Shown piece after piece: positions 15,305 through 25,687 of a stretch of 26,337 bases of DNA. The notes under the pieces were generated by a model, which worked only from the letters and a program-made list of their open reading frames with translations, ran no database searches and had not been told where the DNA came from. This DNA is from Brachionus plicatilis. Its lineage: Eukaryota; Rotifera; Eurotatoria; Ploima; Brachionidae. Numbering within the stretch: the first letter of the stretch is position 1; every line of letters starts with the position of its first letter. Location: positions 145,578-171,914 of the forward strand of contig QEOQ01000455.1 in assembly GCA_010279815.1 (NCBI GenBank), in the 5' to 3' direction. Both the position numbers and the translations under genes were made by a program.

Positions 15305-15895
15305 TTGATACAAAAAAAAATAATTTTTTTATTAATTGACATTAAATGTGTTCATTTTAAATTCATTTTAAAAATTTCTAAAATTTATTATCAAAAATCT
15401 AAATCTATTTAATTTATGTAATCTTTATATCTTTTTTCAATAATTTTATGCCTTAGCCAACTGATTTTTTTTTCAAATATCTTCCATTTCAAAATATAAT
15501 ATTTACTGAAATAAATTTAAATGAATAGTTCATAAACTATCATAATTTTTTATAACTATTTTTATTGATTTTAAATTTTAAAATAATTCTCAATTCAAAT
15601 TAAAATTTTCCATTTTATTCCAATTAATAAATACATAATTTTCTAGAAAAAAAATCAATTGTGATTTCCTTTTCAACCTTTTTCACACTTAAGAAAGTTT
15701 TATTGCATCGAATGTCTATATTTGACAAATTTCCAAATATTTGCCTTGGTAAAAAAAACATTGTTGAAATTTCAACTAAAATTTGGATTTAAAAATTTTT
15801 TAAATTAAACCAACAAAAAATAAATTAAATTTTTATTTTATTCAAAAAGAATTATTTACAAAAATTATCACTGAATTATCAATGAGCCTAATAAT
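15305..15895. other. AT-rich spacer and 3' flank of the YbaY-like gene
   Basis: Nothing recognisable except the transcript end of the minus-strand gene: on that strand GAATAAAATAAAA lies about 50 bp past the stop (around 15830-15845). Confidence 0.5.
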
Positions 15896-16297
15896 TTATT
15901 CATCAAAAGAATTTTTCAAAAAAACATCCAAATTTTGCCTAAGCTTCAAATTATTAGCACTGCTTACCACATCACCAAATTCTTTATCCACGAGTAAATC
16001 TGCTCCGTAGTTTGACACATTCTTGTTATGATAAAGCACCTGTGAGTTTTGTTCTATGTACACACACAAATAATAAAAGATTTGCCTGTTTCCTGGATGC
16101 GGAAACTCAAGCTTGTACTTAATGGGAAATTGATTCGGATTGAACACTTCGGCCTTGCTCACCAGCACTTTGTTGGTAGACCCGGGTGAGAAAAGTCTAT
16201 CGGAGCCGTCGTATAGAAGAATCCGCACCACGCTTCCATTTGGTATTATGGAATTAGACATTAAACCATTAATCGTGCCTTTGATAGAAGCCATCAT
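15896..16297 (-). CDS. Small beta-rich protein resembling the YbaY/YscW lipoprotein-chaperone family
   Basis: A single-exon frame of 133 residues (MMASIKGTINGL...). The segment IPNGSVVRILLYDGSD (about 18-33), then FPIKYKLEFPHP (58-69), YYLCVYIEQNSQVLYHNK (75-92) follows the strand order and key residues of the bacterial YbaY/YscW fold (IPPGAxVxVxLxDxS ... PIxFxLxYD ... YxVxAxIxxxGxLxFxN). The match is by eye and needs a profile search. There is no signal peptide, so it would be cytosolic or exported unconventionally, unlike bacterial members. Its composition is typical of a host exon. The start is preceded by ATTTTATTTTAG 8 nt upstream of ATG, a 3' splice site for a 5' UTR intron or trans-spliced leader. 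TMEM135 ends 230 bp upstream on the same strand. Confidence 0.65.
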   Translation of the reverse strand: MMASIKGTINGLMSNSIIPNGSVVRILLYDGSDRLFSPGSTNKVLVSKAEVFNPNQFPIKYKLEFPHPGNRQIFYYLCVYIEQNSQVLYHNKNVSNYGADLLVDKEFGDVVSSANNLKLRQNLDVFLKNSFDE

Positions 16298-16527
16298 TTA
16301 TGTGTCTAAAATAAAATTTTAGAATCTGAATAAAATAAAGATTTAAACTAGGAAAAAAAACAAAAATAATGAATTTCGTAATATGTCGTAATAATTTAAA
16401 TTACCTGAAAATTTTATCTTTTTTTTGGCAACCCCTCTTAAATAATCCTTTTTCGTTAAGGTAGAAATAAATTGAAAAAAAAAATTATCAAATTTTATTT
16501 TGAAATAAATAAAACAAAAATAATAAA

Positions 16528-19500
16528 TTAAATTTTTGTGTCAATTGTTGATGACTTCAAGCCAAACTCGTCCAATATAAACCTATTTACTTGGGCGAAA
16601 CGATTGTCAGAAATTTTGAGCAAAAACTTCCAGTATGCTTTGCGTATGTTATGAGGCTCGTACAAAGCCTTTTAAAAATAAAAAAAATTTATCTATTTTT
16701 TTTGCTTCATAAAACGAAATAGACCTAGAAATAAATTTATCATTTTAAAGTAAAGTTCTGCGCAATTATTTTCTTCCTTTACATAATAATTGATTGCTAA
16801 GTTTTTATGTAACAAAAACCTGGATTATTTTTTAATCTTTTCCAGTTTAATCGCTGAGCCAATGCTTGTCAAATAATATTTTTTGAATAAAAACTCAAAT
16901 GCAATGAATTGTCTATTAAAAATCAATATAAATTTGAATTTCTTTTTAAAATAAAAATCTTAAAAATAATTAAATGCTAATACTTATTAATATTCATTTT
17001 CCTTAAATTTATATTCCAGACTGTGTTTAAGTCAGATCGTTTGATTTGTTTTTTTTATTTTATTATTAATTTTCTAAATGATTTTAAAAAATTTTCTCAA
17101 TCATTAATTATGTTCTCTAAATGACTCGACATTACTGTAAGAATAAAACTCTGTGCAAAATTTATAATATCAGAATTTTTTTTATTATTTCTCTTGTTTT
17201 GGCTTGAAGTGGCCGATACTTAATTAAGTCTTGAAAAAATTACCTTTTTATTTTTTTGTTATAAAACAGAGTACTAAAAGCTACGAATCAAATTAAAAAA
17301 TTTCCATTAAAATAAACCAATGTTTTAAAATCTAAATTTACTGAAGTTTTTTTTTTCAAAAAAGATGCATTTTATTTATTAAATTACATAGTTTTTTTTT
17401 CAACAAGACTATGATATAAAAAATGCCAAAAGAAAATAATTTAAATTTTATCTACTTCAAAATGATGAAATCTCAATGATTTTAAGTTAAACAAAAATTA
17501 ATCTCTTTATAAACTCTAACCCTAAGCCTCTTTAAAATGCATGTTCTAACTAATTTTATGTTATTGAGTAACAAAAAGGCTACGTGATTATGAAAAAGAA
17601 TTTTTATAATAAAACATTTTTTACATTTTTGATCATTCATGTTTTGAAAGTTTTTAATTTTGTTTGTTGAACAATCGGCAAATTGAAATTTCAGATCAAA
17701 TTTTAATGTCAAAACGATCATTTATAATTTTAAAACTTAATTTATCGAATGATTTTGATAATTTTAAAAAAATAAATACTAAAAATTACTAGACATATTA
17801 TATTTAATAATTGTTCATTATAAAATTAACATCAAAACGATTGATCTCTAATTTATTAACAAAAAAAAACAATCAATAATTTAAAAAATTCATGCTAAGT
17901 AAATTCTAAGATTCAAATTCATTACTTTTATAATCATTCAATCGAATTAAAATTATTTTATTCTTCCCCTTAACAAGTTTAAAATTAAAAAAATTTTTTT
18001 ATCTTTAAAAGTTTTTATTAAAAACAATTAAAAAATAAACTTGATAAAACACGTCAAGTAATTGCTAAGGAAAAAAATTATTTTTATCTATTTTTAAAAA
18101 AAATTTTACATTTTATATTTCGATTTTTGATCTTGATCTTAAACTTCAATTTTTCGGAGCAGAGCAATTTTGTTCAAATAAAACATTGATAATTTTTTAA
18201 TCGATATTTAACAAATTTTGTTAAAAATTTAAATATTCTAAAATTTCGTTAAATTATCATTTTTTAATCGGATTTTATACAATTTTAAATAAATTGCTCT
18301 GCTTCAGATAAAAATTGCTCACAACTTCATTCCCCCCTCAAACTTCAATTAGCCCAATAACCTTAGTCATTTATATGTATAAAACAAACTGAATTATTTA
18401 CCTAATTGTAAAAAAGACATTTTAAGCTTTAATTATATAAATAAAAATTATATAAAAATAGGAAACACCAATATTTAGGAAATTTCGTAATTCACTAAAA
18501 AAAGAAACTTTAATTATTGGTTTAATAAATAAAAATAGTCAAAAAATGTTTATTTGTTTAAAATTATTTTAAAATGCCTCTTTTGAGCTTTTGATGTTTT
18601 ACATTATATTCCCATCTTTTTTTGAAAAAATGGCTTTATGATTTTTTTTATCTTTCTTAAATGTTTAGACATGATTTAATTTAAAATTATGAACAATTTA
18701 TTATGAATAATAAAAAAATGAAAATTGATGTTTTTTAGAACAATTTAAAATTTGGCTGTATCGTGGTTCTTTAAAGAATTTTTTTAAAATAATTAATCAT
18801 CTGAAAATTAAGATAGAAATAAAATTTTATTATTTATTTAAATCATTTCAATAAAAAATTAAAATGTCAAATCAAAAAATTCTTAAAGGAAAATTTTTTT
18901 CTTTTAAGTCTGATGGACTTTAAATAAAGTGACTTTGAATTTTATTTTTGACTTTTCTGGTCTCTTTAAAAAAATCTGGTCACAACTTAAAAATCTAATT
19001 CAAATTTTTAATAAATTAAGTTCATAGAAAACGAAATTAAGAATTTAGATTTCTCTAGTGAAAAAGCAAAGTGGGAAATAATTTAAAATTACTTTTTACA
19101 TTTTCATATTTTTATTTCTTTTGACTTTTTAATATTTCAGAAAATTTTTAATTTGGATTGTCTTAAGTAAGTTTTTTTTTTTTAATTTCCTTAAATATTA
19201 AAAAAAAAAGAAATAAAAATAAGAAAATGAAAAAATGTAAAATTATTTAAATGCTTCCTGTGATAATTTTTTTTGTGTTACTAAAAACCTCTTATGAAAA
19301 TGATATCTTTATTTCTAAAATTTGTTTTTACCGTTGGATAAAATGGACCCTCGATGGAAGAAAACTGATTTCTTAAAATAAATTTATTGTCTGTACCTCA
19401 AATCAAATTTAAAAAAGCAATTGGTGAATTATGCTTAAAAAACCTCATTTTTTGATAATGTCATTCAAAATAATAATCTAAATTTAAACTTGAATAAAAT

Positions 19501-22500
19501 AACAAAGAGCATTTCTCTGATAGAAACTAAAGATATTATAAAATTCAAAAAAAAACAGTGGTAAAAAAAATAGCCTCGGGGACATAAACATTTCAAATTT
19601 TTTTTTAAAAACAATCTTAAAACTTATATAACTTTAGGCTGAAATTCTGGACACTCTGGAATTTTGAACCAGCTTTGAGAAAAATAAATTTTACTTAAAC
19701 AGAAATAATGAAGTTTATGATAAAGAATTGAATAAAATAAAAGCTAACATTTATAAAAAAAAAAAATTATTTTTTAGCAAAATAAAAAGCTTATCTTTCA
19801 ATCAAAAGTTTATTTAATTATTAAATATTTAACTTAAAAAATTTCCTTTTCCTTTTTTTAAAAAAAAGAGGTGATTTAATCCAAAATTTAAAAATCGCTG
19901 TATAAACATAAAAAATTGAATTTAAATTTTAAAAACCTTTATTTTTGAGTAAAATAAAATTTTTTCTTCATAATATTTTTAAATATTTTTAAAGCATACA
20001 TTTAGAATAATAACTTTTTTTTGAAGTACATTTAAAAAGGCACTATCCAAATTTATTCTAAAAAATAAGCAAATTTTTGAAGAAAATCCAATTTTTCTTA
20101 AATTTTTTATTCAATTTAAATTTTCACATTCACTTCTAGAAATATAACAACCCAAAATTAGCTAAATAACATTAATTTTTAAATTTTTTTAAATAATTAA
20201 TTAAATATAATATATTATTAATTTCAGTGAAATTTATCCTTTTAGCTAGTTCAATTAATTCTATACCTTTTTTATCCAAATTTTTCTATATCCAACAACA
20301 GCAACCAATGTTTTGTCTTAATTATTTTATAAATTTAAAAAAATTTTTGATCATAGATCCTCAAAATTAAAAAAAATAATAAAATGTTAAAAAAGAGCTT
20401 TATTGATTCAATCAATTAAATTTTAATTTTAGTAAAGGAAAAAAGAAAAAATGGAAGAAAACTAGAAAGGAAAGCATGGTTTTAAAAAATTGAAATTTTA
20501 GATTTAATTTAAAAATTTCAAAAAATGTACTTTAATCGAAGAGAAAGGCTAATACTTATTATTTTTGAAGTCTTCAGTAAAATTCACGAGTATTTCAAAA
20601 TAAAAAAATAAAAATTTTTTCTTAAATTGACAGATAAAAAAACGTAAATTAATCCAAGACTCCGTGATAAACATGTAGCACTTTTTTATATATTAAGAAA
20701 ATTTTTTTAGTTTAAATTGCATCGTCTTGATTTCGATTAATTGTTAACCATAGGGCGAGAATTCTAGTTAATCCTCAATAATCTTTTTTTAAAAAAAAAT
20801 TTTTTATTTTCATAAATACTTTATTTACTTTTTTTTATTATAAAAAAAGTTCAAGTTTTGGAGCATAAAATTTTTTTTACTAATAACAAAAAACTGACCT
20901 TTGGAAGACTTTTTTTGTGATCTGAATTAAAAAGGACTTAACGCCAAAGCTTGGCAAAAAAATTTCTTTTTAATTTTTTACTACCGATAAAAAATCTATG
21001 ATCAAATAAATTAACAACTTTTACTTTAAATCTAAAAATCTTTTCGTATCTGACAACTGGAAAGCTTTAAAAAAATCTATAAAATCAGGAATCTTTTTAT
21101 TATTTTAAATTTTCCACGTACAAAAATATTAATTTTTGATTATTTAAATACTTTGTCAAAAAATGCTTAATTATCTCAGATTTTGGATGCAAAATTTAAT
21201 GAGCCTAGTCAAACTCAACCATTTGAGTAAATGAACCAAGTTAATTTTCTTTAATAATTTATCTTGAAATTGATAAATAATAAATAAATAAATGAATAAA
21301 TTAAGATTTATTGCGTTCCCTGAGCACTTAAAAAAATTAAATGCTTTTCGAAAGAAGTAAAATTTTGTCTTAAATAATAATAACCAATTCTATTGACCTA
21401 ACTTGAGGAATTTTATTAAAACAAATCAAATAACAATAAAATTATTTGAAAAATTATTTAAAAAAAATACAAAGTTCAAAATTATGAAATACAAGCTTCA
21501 ACTAAATCTTGATTACTTATGATAATTAGTCAAAAAGAAACTTTTTCCTTAGTAAAACACAAGATTTATGCAAGCACCTTTAGGATTATCTTTTTTTTTA
21601 AGATAAAGCGCAGAACTTTATGATAATAAATTAAAAAAAAAACTAAATTAATTAAGCTTACCACCCAAAGAACAAATCCAGTTGATATTGTGTACAAAAT
21701 AATGTCAAACGGCTTAACTAGAGGCACTTTTCTATTCTTGACTCCAATCATCCAAATAATCTAAATAAAAAATTAAAAAAAAAAAAAATTTTCTCTTCAA
21801 ATTTAACCAATTTTTACTTCTAACAATTTAAAATTTAAATAAAGAGCGATTGACGAGCTCTTGTAAAACACCATAGACCATCCGGCAAAAAACCCGGCAA
21901 TCATTCCATGCATTTTGTGATGCGAGTTTGTGAGCCATCTGAGCGCACAACTAACCGCTCTGAACACCAGCGTAAAACATCCCAGAAACATGCCCAATTG
22001 AACATTTTCCTTGTCCTTAAGAACTTTGAGCAAAACGCCCGGTTTCCTAAAGATGAGACCAATCGAGCCCAGAAGTTTAATGGCGGCCTGGAGGCCGAAG
22101 CCGGCCAAAAATCTCTGGCCAAAGCCCAAAATGGTGTAAATCAAGCAGTTGTATCTGTGGTGGCATTTGGGGTGGCTGTACTTGTTGGCCTTGTTGAACG
22201 AGTCCAAAAACCTTTCGATGCGGTGCTCAAAATTTCTGAGCGCATCGACAAATCGGTTGTGCCATCTGTTGTGTCTGCTGTGGTGCTGAAAAAACATCTG
22301 GTCCACTCTTGTCACAAAGTTGTTCAGCATAACAGTCATCACGCCATAGTACGTGACCACTCGGCTTTTTCTGTCCTCTTTTTTGCTTTCCATCAGTTCA
22401 CCTGAGCCGACCAAAAGTCTGATCAGATTGGAAAAACCTCCATCGAGGCTTCGCATCCTTAAAAAATTCATTTGACGCTAATGGAAAAAAACAAAAAAGA

Positions 22501-23369
22501 GCTCAAAAATTACTTGAATAGGAGGCCGTAGATGGCAGATGAGAGGGCAAAGAGAAGGACTTCGCCGTTGGGAAAGGGCCGCACTTTATTTCGGCTAACC
22601 AGCATGTTAAAGCCGGTCTCCACGGCCAAATTGGTCAAATAGAGAGCCAATAGGCCGCGTCTTTGCTTTCTCTCGATCAGGATGGAGGCAAAGCAAGCTG
22701 GAAATGTGAACAGCAAGTTTCCCCAGTAGCTGATGCCGCCGAACACCTTTCTTGACAAACAAAAGTACATCATGAAATGGAAGCAGTTGGCAGCAAGAAA
22801 GGTGGTCGAGCGGATTGTTTCGACCGGCAGTTTGGTCAGAAAGTAGGTGATGTTTTTGCCGCGCAGAATAGCGGATACCTAAGAGAAAAATTAGGCGATT
22901 AGTTCAAGTGGAAATTGGCTTTACCAGATAGCAAGCCAAATAGAGCTTAAGAGAGGTTCTAAAGCTGGTGGTGAAAGCCAGCAGCCATATTTTGGGACAA
23001 TGTGGCTCGAAAGAGTGGCATATTTGGCTGCAGTGAATCGGAATGCGATGTTTAGAAAATATGTGCATGCTCAACTTACCAAGTAAAGTGATGCGTAAAC
23101 TCGAAAGCTTTTTCTAAACGATCCAATGAACAAGGTAAAAGCACTTGAGAGACATTGTTGGCCCCAGTGGTGTGCGGCCAAGCGACCTATGTGTGAGGGT
23201 TGTGTGCAAAAATTAAATTATGGTTAATTGGCAAATTAAATTTACAGGCAGTGTGAGAGTGGATGGGCTGGTTGGCGCACAATATTGGACCCAACAGGTG
23301 GGTTCTGGCAGAGAATAATTTTTTAAAGAGAATTAAATTCTCGATTTTTAAATTGGTGGTCCGATCCAT
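16528..23369 (-). CDS. TMEM135: TMEM135 (PMP52-like) membrane protein, six-exon gene with alternative first exons
   Basis: TMEM135 is a multi-pass protein of mitochondria and peroxisomes linked to mitochondrial fission, fat storage and cholesterol transport. Exons (minus strand): 1, 23369-23246; 2a, 23186-23080; 2b (alternative first exon, ATG at 23068), 23068-22925; 3, 22878-22514; 4, 22457-21818; 5, 21760-21662; 6, 16668-16528. Phases agree at every join, giving 491 residues (1-2a) or 462 (2b); human is 458. Exon 3 has NGEVLLFALSSAIYGLLF; exon 4 the Tim17-like part with HPKCHHRYNC, LGMFLGCFTLVFRAVSCALR and GMIAGFFAGWSMVFYKSSSI; exon 5 FDIILYTIST; exon 6 EPHNIRKAYWKFLL and RFAQVNRFILDEFG, matching the vertebrate EPHNLRPSYWKFLL region. 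Small introns are 46-59 nt; intron 5 is 4993 nt. AATAAA follows the stop. 5' exon choice is the least certain part. Confidence 0.93.
18160..18301. mobile_element. 142-bp hAT-like MITE, old copy
   Basis: CAGAGCAATTTTG at the left and the reverse complement of AAATTGCTCTG at the right form an 11-12 bp terminal inverted repeat with the hAT-typical CAGAG start. Flanking octamers TTTCGGAG and CTTCAGAT agree at 5 of 8 positions, compatible with an eroded duplication. Internal arms around TTTTTTAATCGATAT/ATTTTTTAATCGGAT are also partly paired. Confidence 0.45.
19074..19259. repeat. Long imperfect hairpin (arms of about 65 bp)
   Basis: The left arm 19074-19137 (GGAAATAATTTAAAATTACT, then TTTTACATTTTCAT, ATTTTTATTTCTTTT, TTTTAATATTT) pairs with the right arm 19192-19259 in reverse complement order (AAATATTAAAA ... 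AAATGTAAAATTATTT ... TTCC). The loop is about 55 bp. It is AT-rich, but the order of distinct words, including the outer GGAA/TTCC, is hard to explain by composition alone. It is probably a foldback transposon relic. Confidence 0.5.
19251..19376 (+). CDS. Possible 41-residue ORF with hydrophobic leader
   Basis: ATG at 19251 begins MLPVIIFFVLLKTSYEND, which looks like a signal sequence, and the frame continues to CFYRWIKWTLDGRKLIS before TAA. The second half is less AT-rich than the intron around it. It lies antisense in TMEM135 intron 5, and its start overlaps the right arm of a long hairpin. It could be a chance ORF, a transposon remnant, or the first exon of an unrecognised secreted peptide; nothing downstream continues it convincingly. 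Confidence 0.15.
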   Translation: MLPVIIFFVLLKTSYENDIFISKICFYRWIKWTLDGRKLIS

Positions 23370-24772
23370 TTTTTTTTTTTCGAAAATGAATATTTTATTT
23401 TTATGAATTTTGATGGTAAATAAAATTTAAATTTTTAATTAATATTGAAAAGAGGCTTTGAATTAAGTCTTAAGCTCTTTGTCATTCAGATTTGAAAAAA
23501 GTTTTATTTTTAAATCGGATCAATGATCACCAGTGAAAAATTTAAATTTCAACTCTTGGTTTCAGAGTCGAGGCTAGTTGAATTTATTTTATTATTGTTA
23601 AGTGATTTATTTATTATTATTATTATTAGATATTATGGATTCGAAAAAATTCATGAAAAAATTGGAAAAATTCGAACTCATGCTAATAAGATAAAATTAA
23701 TGATTTTAAAAAATTTTTTAAAGTTTATTCTTTGGTAAAAGTTGAAATTTCAAGTTAATTAGATTTTTTTAAAAGTTAAATTAATTTATTTATTTATTTA
23801 AGAGACTCAACTTATAGAAATTTATATGTTCATAAAATAAATTAACATTTTTTTTAAATTTTTTAGATAATTTTGTGACAAAACAGTCTCAAATGAAATT
23901 TTAAGAATTTTTTTTGTAGCCAAAAATTTTGAAATTTTAAATTCTATTTTTAGAAAAAATCAAAATGGTGGTACTGGGGGGTCCTAAACAGCTACATACT
24001 CTAATTTTTGGTTTTTCATGACTGTAAGAAAAATTTTTAATGGAATGACCTAACTAGTATTTTTTTTGAATTCCTCATTTATTTATTGAACATGTTAAAA
24101 AAAAATATAGTAAAAGCCTTAGAAATTACCAAGATATTGTCATTATAAGTAATAAGCCCATTTAGACTTTTGAAAGAATGGTCCGATTTCAAAATTTAGG
24201 TAATATTTATTTATTAATTTTAAAAAAATTTTAAGCCTCATAGGCAAGTTGAAAAATAAAAAAAAAATCTGATTTACAAATCACATTAAGTTTCATAAAT
24301 AATTAATCCATTTAAAAATTTTATAAAAATTTTACAGTCTAGATTACATAAAAGAGAGGTAAAAAAAAGAAAAAAAATCTTAATAATTAAGAAATTGCAG
24401 GCTTAAGTAAAAGATTTAAGTAGTCAAAATAAAAGTAAAAAGTTAAATTTCTATCTAATGCAATTCTAATTTTATGAACAAAAAACTTAACTAATATACG
24501 TGAAAATAAAAAATTTTTTAATTTTACCTGAAGGAAATATCTTTTATTTTTATGAATGTGTCAATTTTAATTAAGAAAAAAACAAATCAAACAGCTTTTC
24601 AAAATATTACTGAAGCCTGGCATTTCTGTTCAGCAATATATATAAACTGTACTCACAAATTTGTCCATATACTAACTATTATTACTATTACTGTTAGAAA
24701 GCACCTTAAAGTCTTTTTTAAATAATTATAAACTTTGTAACATTTGTTCTGCTAATTGTGATTCTAGATTTC
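23370..24772. other. AT-rich region upstream of TMEM135
   Basis: It should contain the TMEM135 promoter nearest 23370, though no specific motif stands out. An (ATT)n microsatellite of about six units is at 23609-23628. A 71-codon plus-strand frame at 23523-23738 is Ile/Lys/Phe-rich low-complexity sequence and I do not consider it a gene. Confidence 0.5.
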
Positions 24773-25678
24773 GGGAACATATCGATCCATAGAAAAAATG
24801 TCTATAGAAAAAAGACAATTTTTTTGAAAGAAAATCTTTCATAGAAAATTTCTACATAGAAAAAAATCCGTAGAAATTTATTTAAAATTAATTAATTAAT
24901 TATGTTTGAAAAAAAAATAGAAAAAAATTGACAATTAAAACTACATAATTTCTATCAAATTTTGTAAATCAAATAAATTTTTTTAAGATTTACAATTAGA
25001 TTATTTTAAGAATATTTTGTTAATCAATATAATGTTCAATTTTCAATTCTGAAGGAGCTTAAGCTCAGTACAGTTAACAAAAAAAATAAAAAAATAAATA
25101 AAAAAAAATTTTCCAAATCACTTTTAAGCTCTTTTAGAATTTTTAAAAATTTCATCCTTCGTAGGTCTTAAAAGATTTCAAAAAAAAGTCTGGGCAAAAC
25201 TTTATTTTTTTTCAAAAAAAGCAAAATTTAAATTCGGTTTTATATTTAAACTTGAATTAACAAAAATCAAATATAAAATAAGGTTAAAAAGATAAAATTT
25301 TTTCAAAATAACTTTATTTAAAAAAAAAAAATTTATGTGATTCCTTATAATATTTATTATACTTGCTAGATTCTTAAAAAATTTGACAAAAAAGTTATGT
25401 TTAATAAAAAAAATTAAAGATATTTTTTTATCGAATTTTTGCGATTAAGTATTTTACAGGGGAAAAAGAAATAAATAAAATAATTGATGAAAAAAAACTT
25501 TTTAACCCTTTGTTTGATCAAAGTCTTTGAATAAAATAAACATATAATGATTTTCTACTGTAAATTTCTACGGATTTTTTTTCTATGCAATTTTTTCAGT
25601 GTAAATTTTCAATGGAAGTTTTCGACGAAAAAATTGTCTCTTTTCTATTATCATTTTTTCTATGGACCGATATAGTGC
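24773..25678. mobile_element. 906-bp long-TIR element (possible MULE-type) with 9-bp target duplication
   Basis: The left end begins GGGAACATATCGATCCATAG. The reverse complement of the right end reads GCACTATATCGGTCCATAG, and both go on through AAAAAATG, GACAATTTTTT, GAAAATTT and AAAAATCCGTAGAAATTTA, about 105 bp of roughly 80% matching inverted repeat. CTAGATTTC lies at 24764-24772 and again at 25679-25687, an exact 9-bp duplication touching both ends. The interior (about 700 bp) has no ORF. Long TIRs and a 9-bp duplication are characteristic of Mutator-like elements. A fragment of the same family is at 6687-6750. Confidence 0.85.
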
Positions 25679-25687
25679 CTAGATTTC

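Larger units (their letters stand above)
16669..21661 (-). other. 4993-nt last intron of TMEM135
   Basis: It starts GTAAGC (21661) and ends TTTTTAAAAG (16669) on the minus strand. The contents are mostly featureless A/T-rich sequence, with a small hAT-like MITE (18160-18301), a long hairpin (19074-19259) and a 41-codon sense-opposite ORF (19251-19376). I see no other gene. If the intron is retained, exon 5 reads on for 28 further codons to a TAA at 21568-21566, giving a different tail. Confidence 0.8.

Noticed and set aside
17482..17721. 79-codon minus-strand ORF in TMEM135 intron 5
   Set aside because: Composition matches AT-rich background (Lys, Asn, Ile, Phe), no splice context, no recognisable motif.
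22472..22513. 36-nt intron ending at the TTAG near 22478 in TMEM135
   Set aside because: Would shift the frame to an immediate stop; the AG 20 nt further gives the conserved protein sequence.
23523..23738. 71-codon plus-strand ORF upstream of TMEM135
   Set aside because: Ile/Lys/Leu/Phe-rich low-complexity translation of AT-rich DNA containing an ATT microsatellite; no motif.
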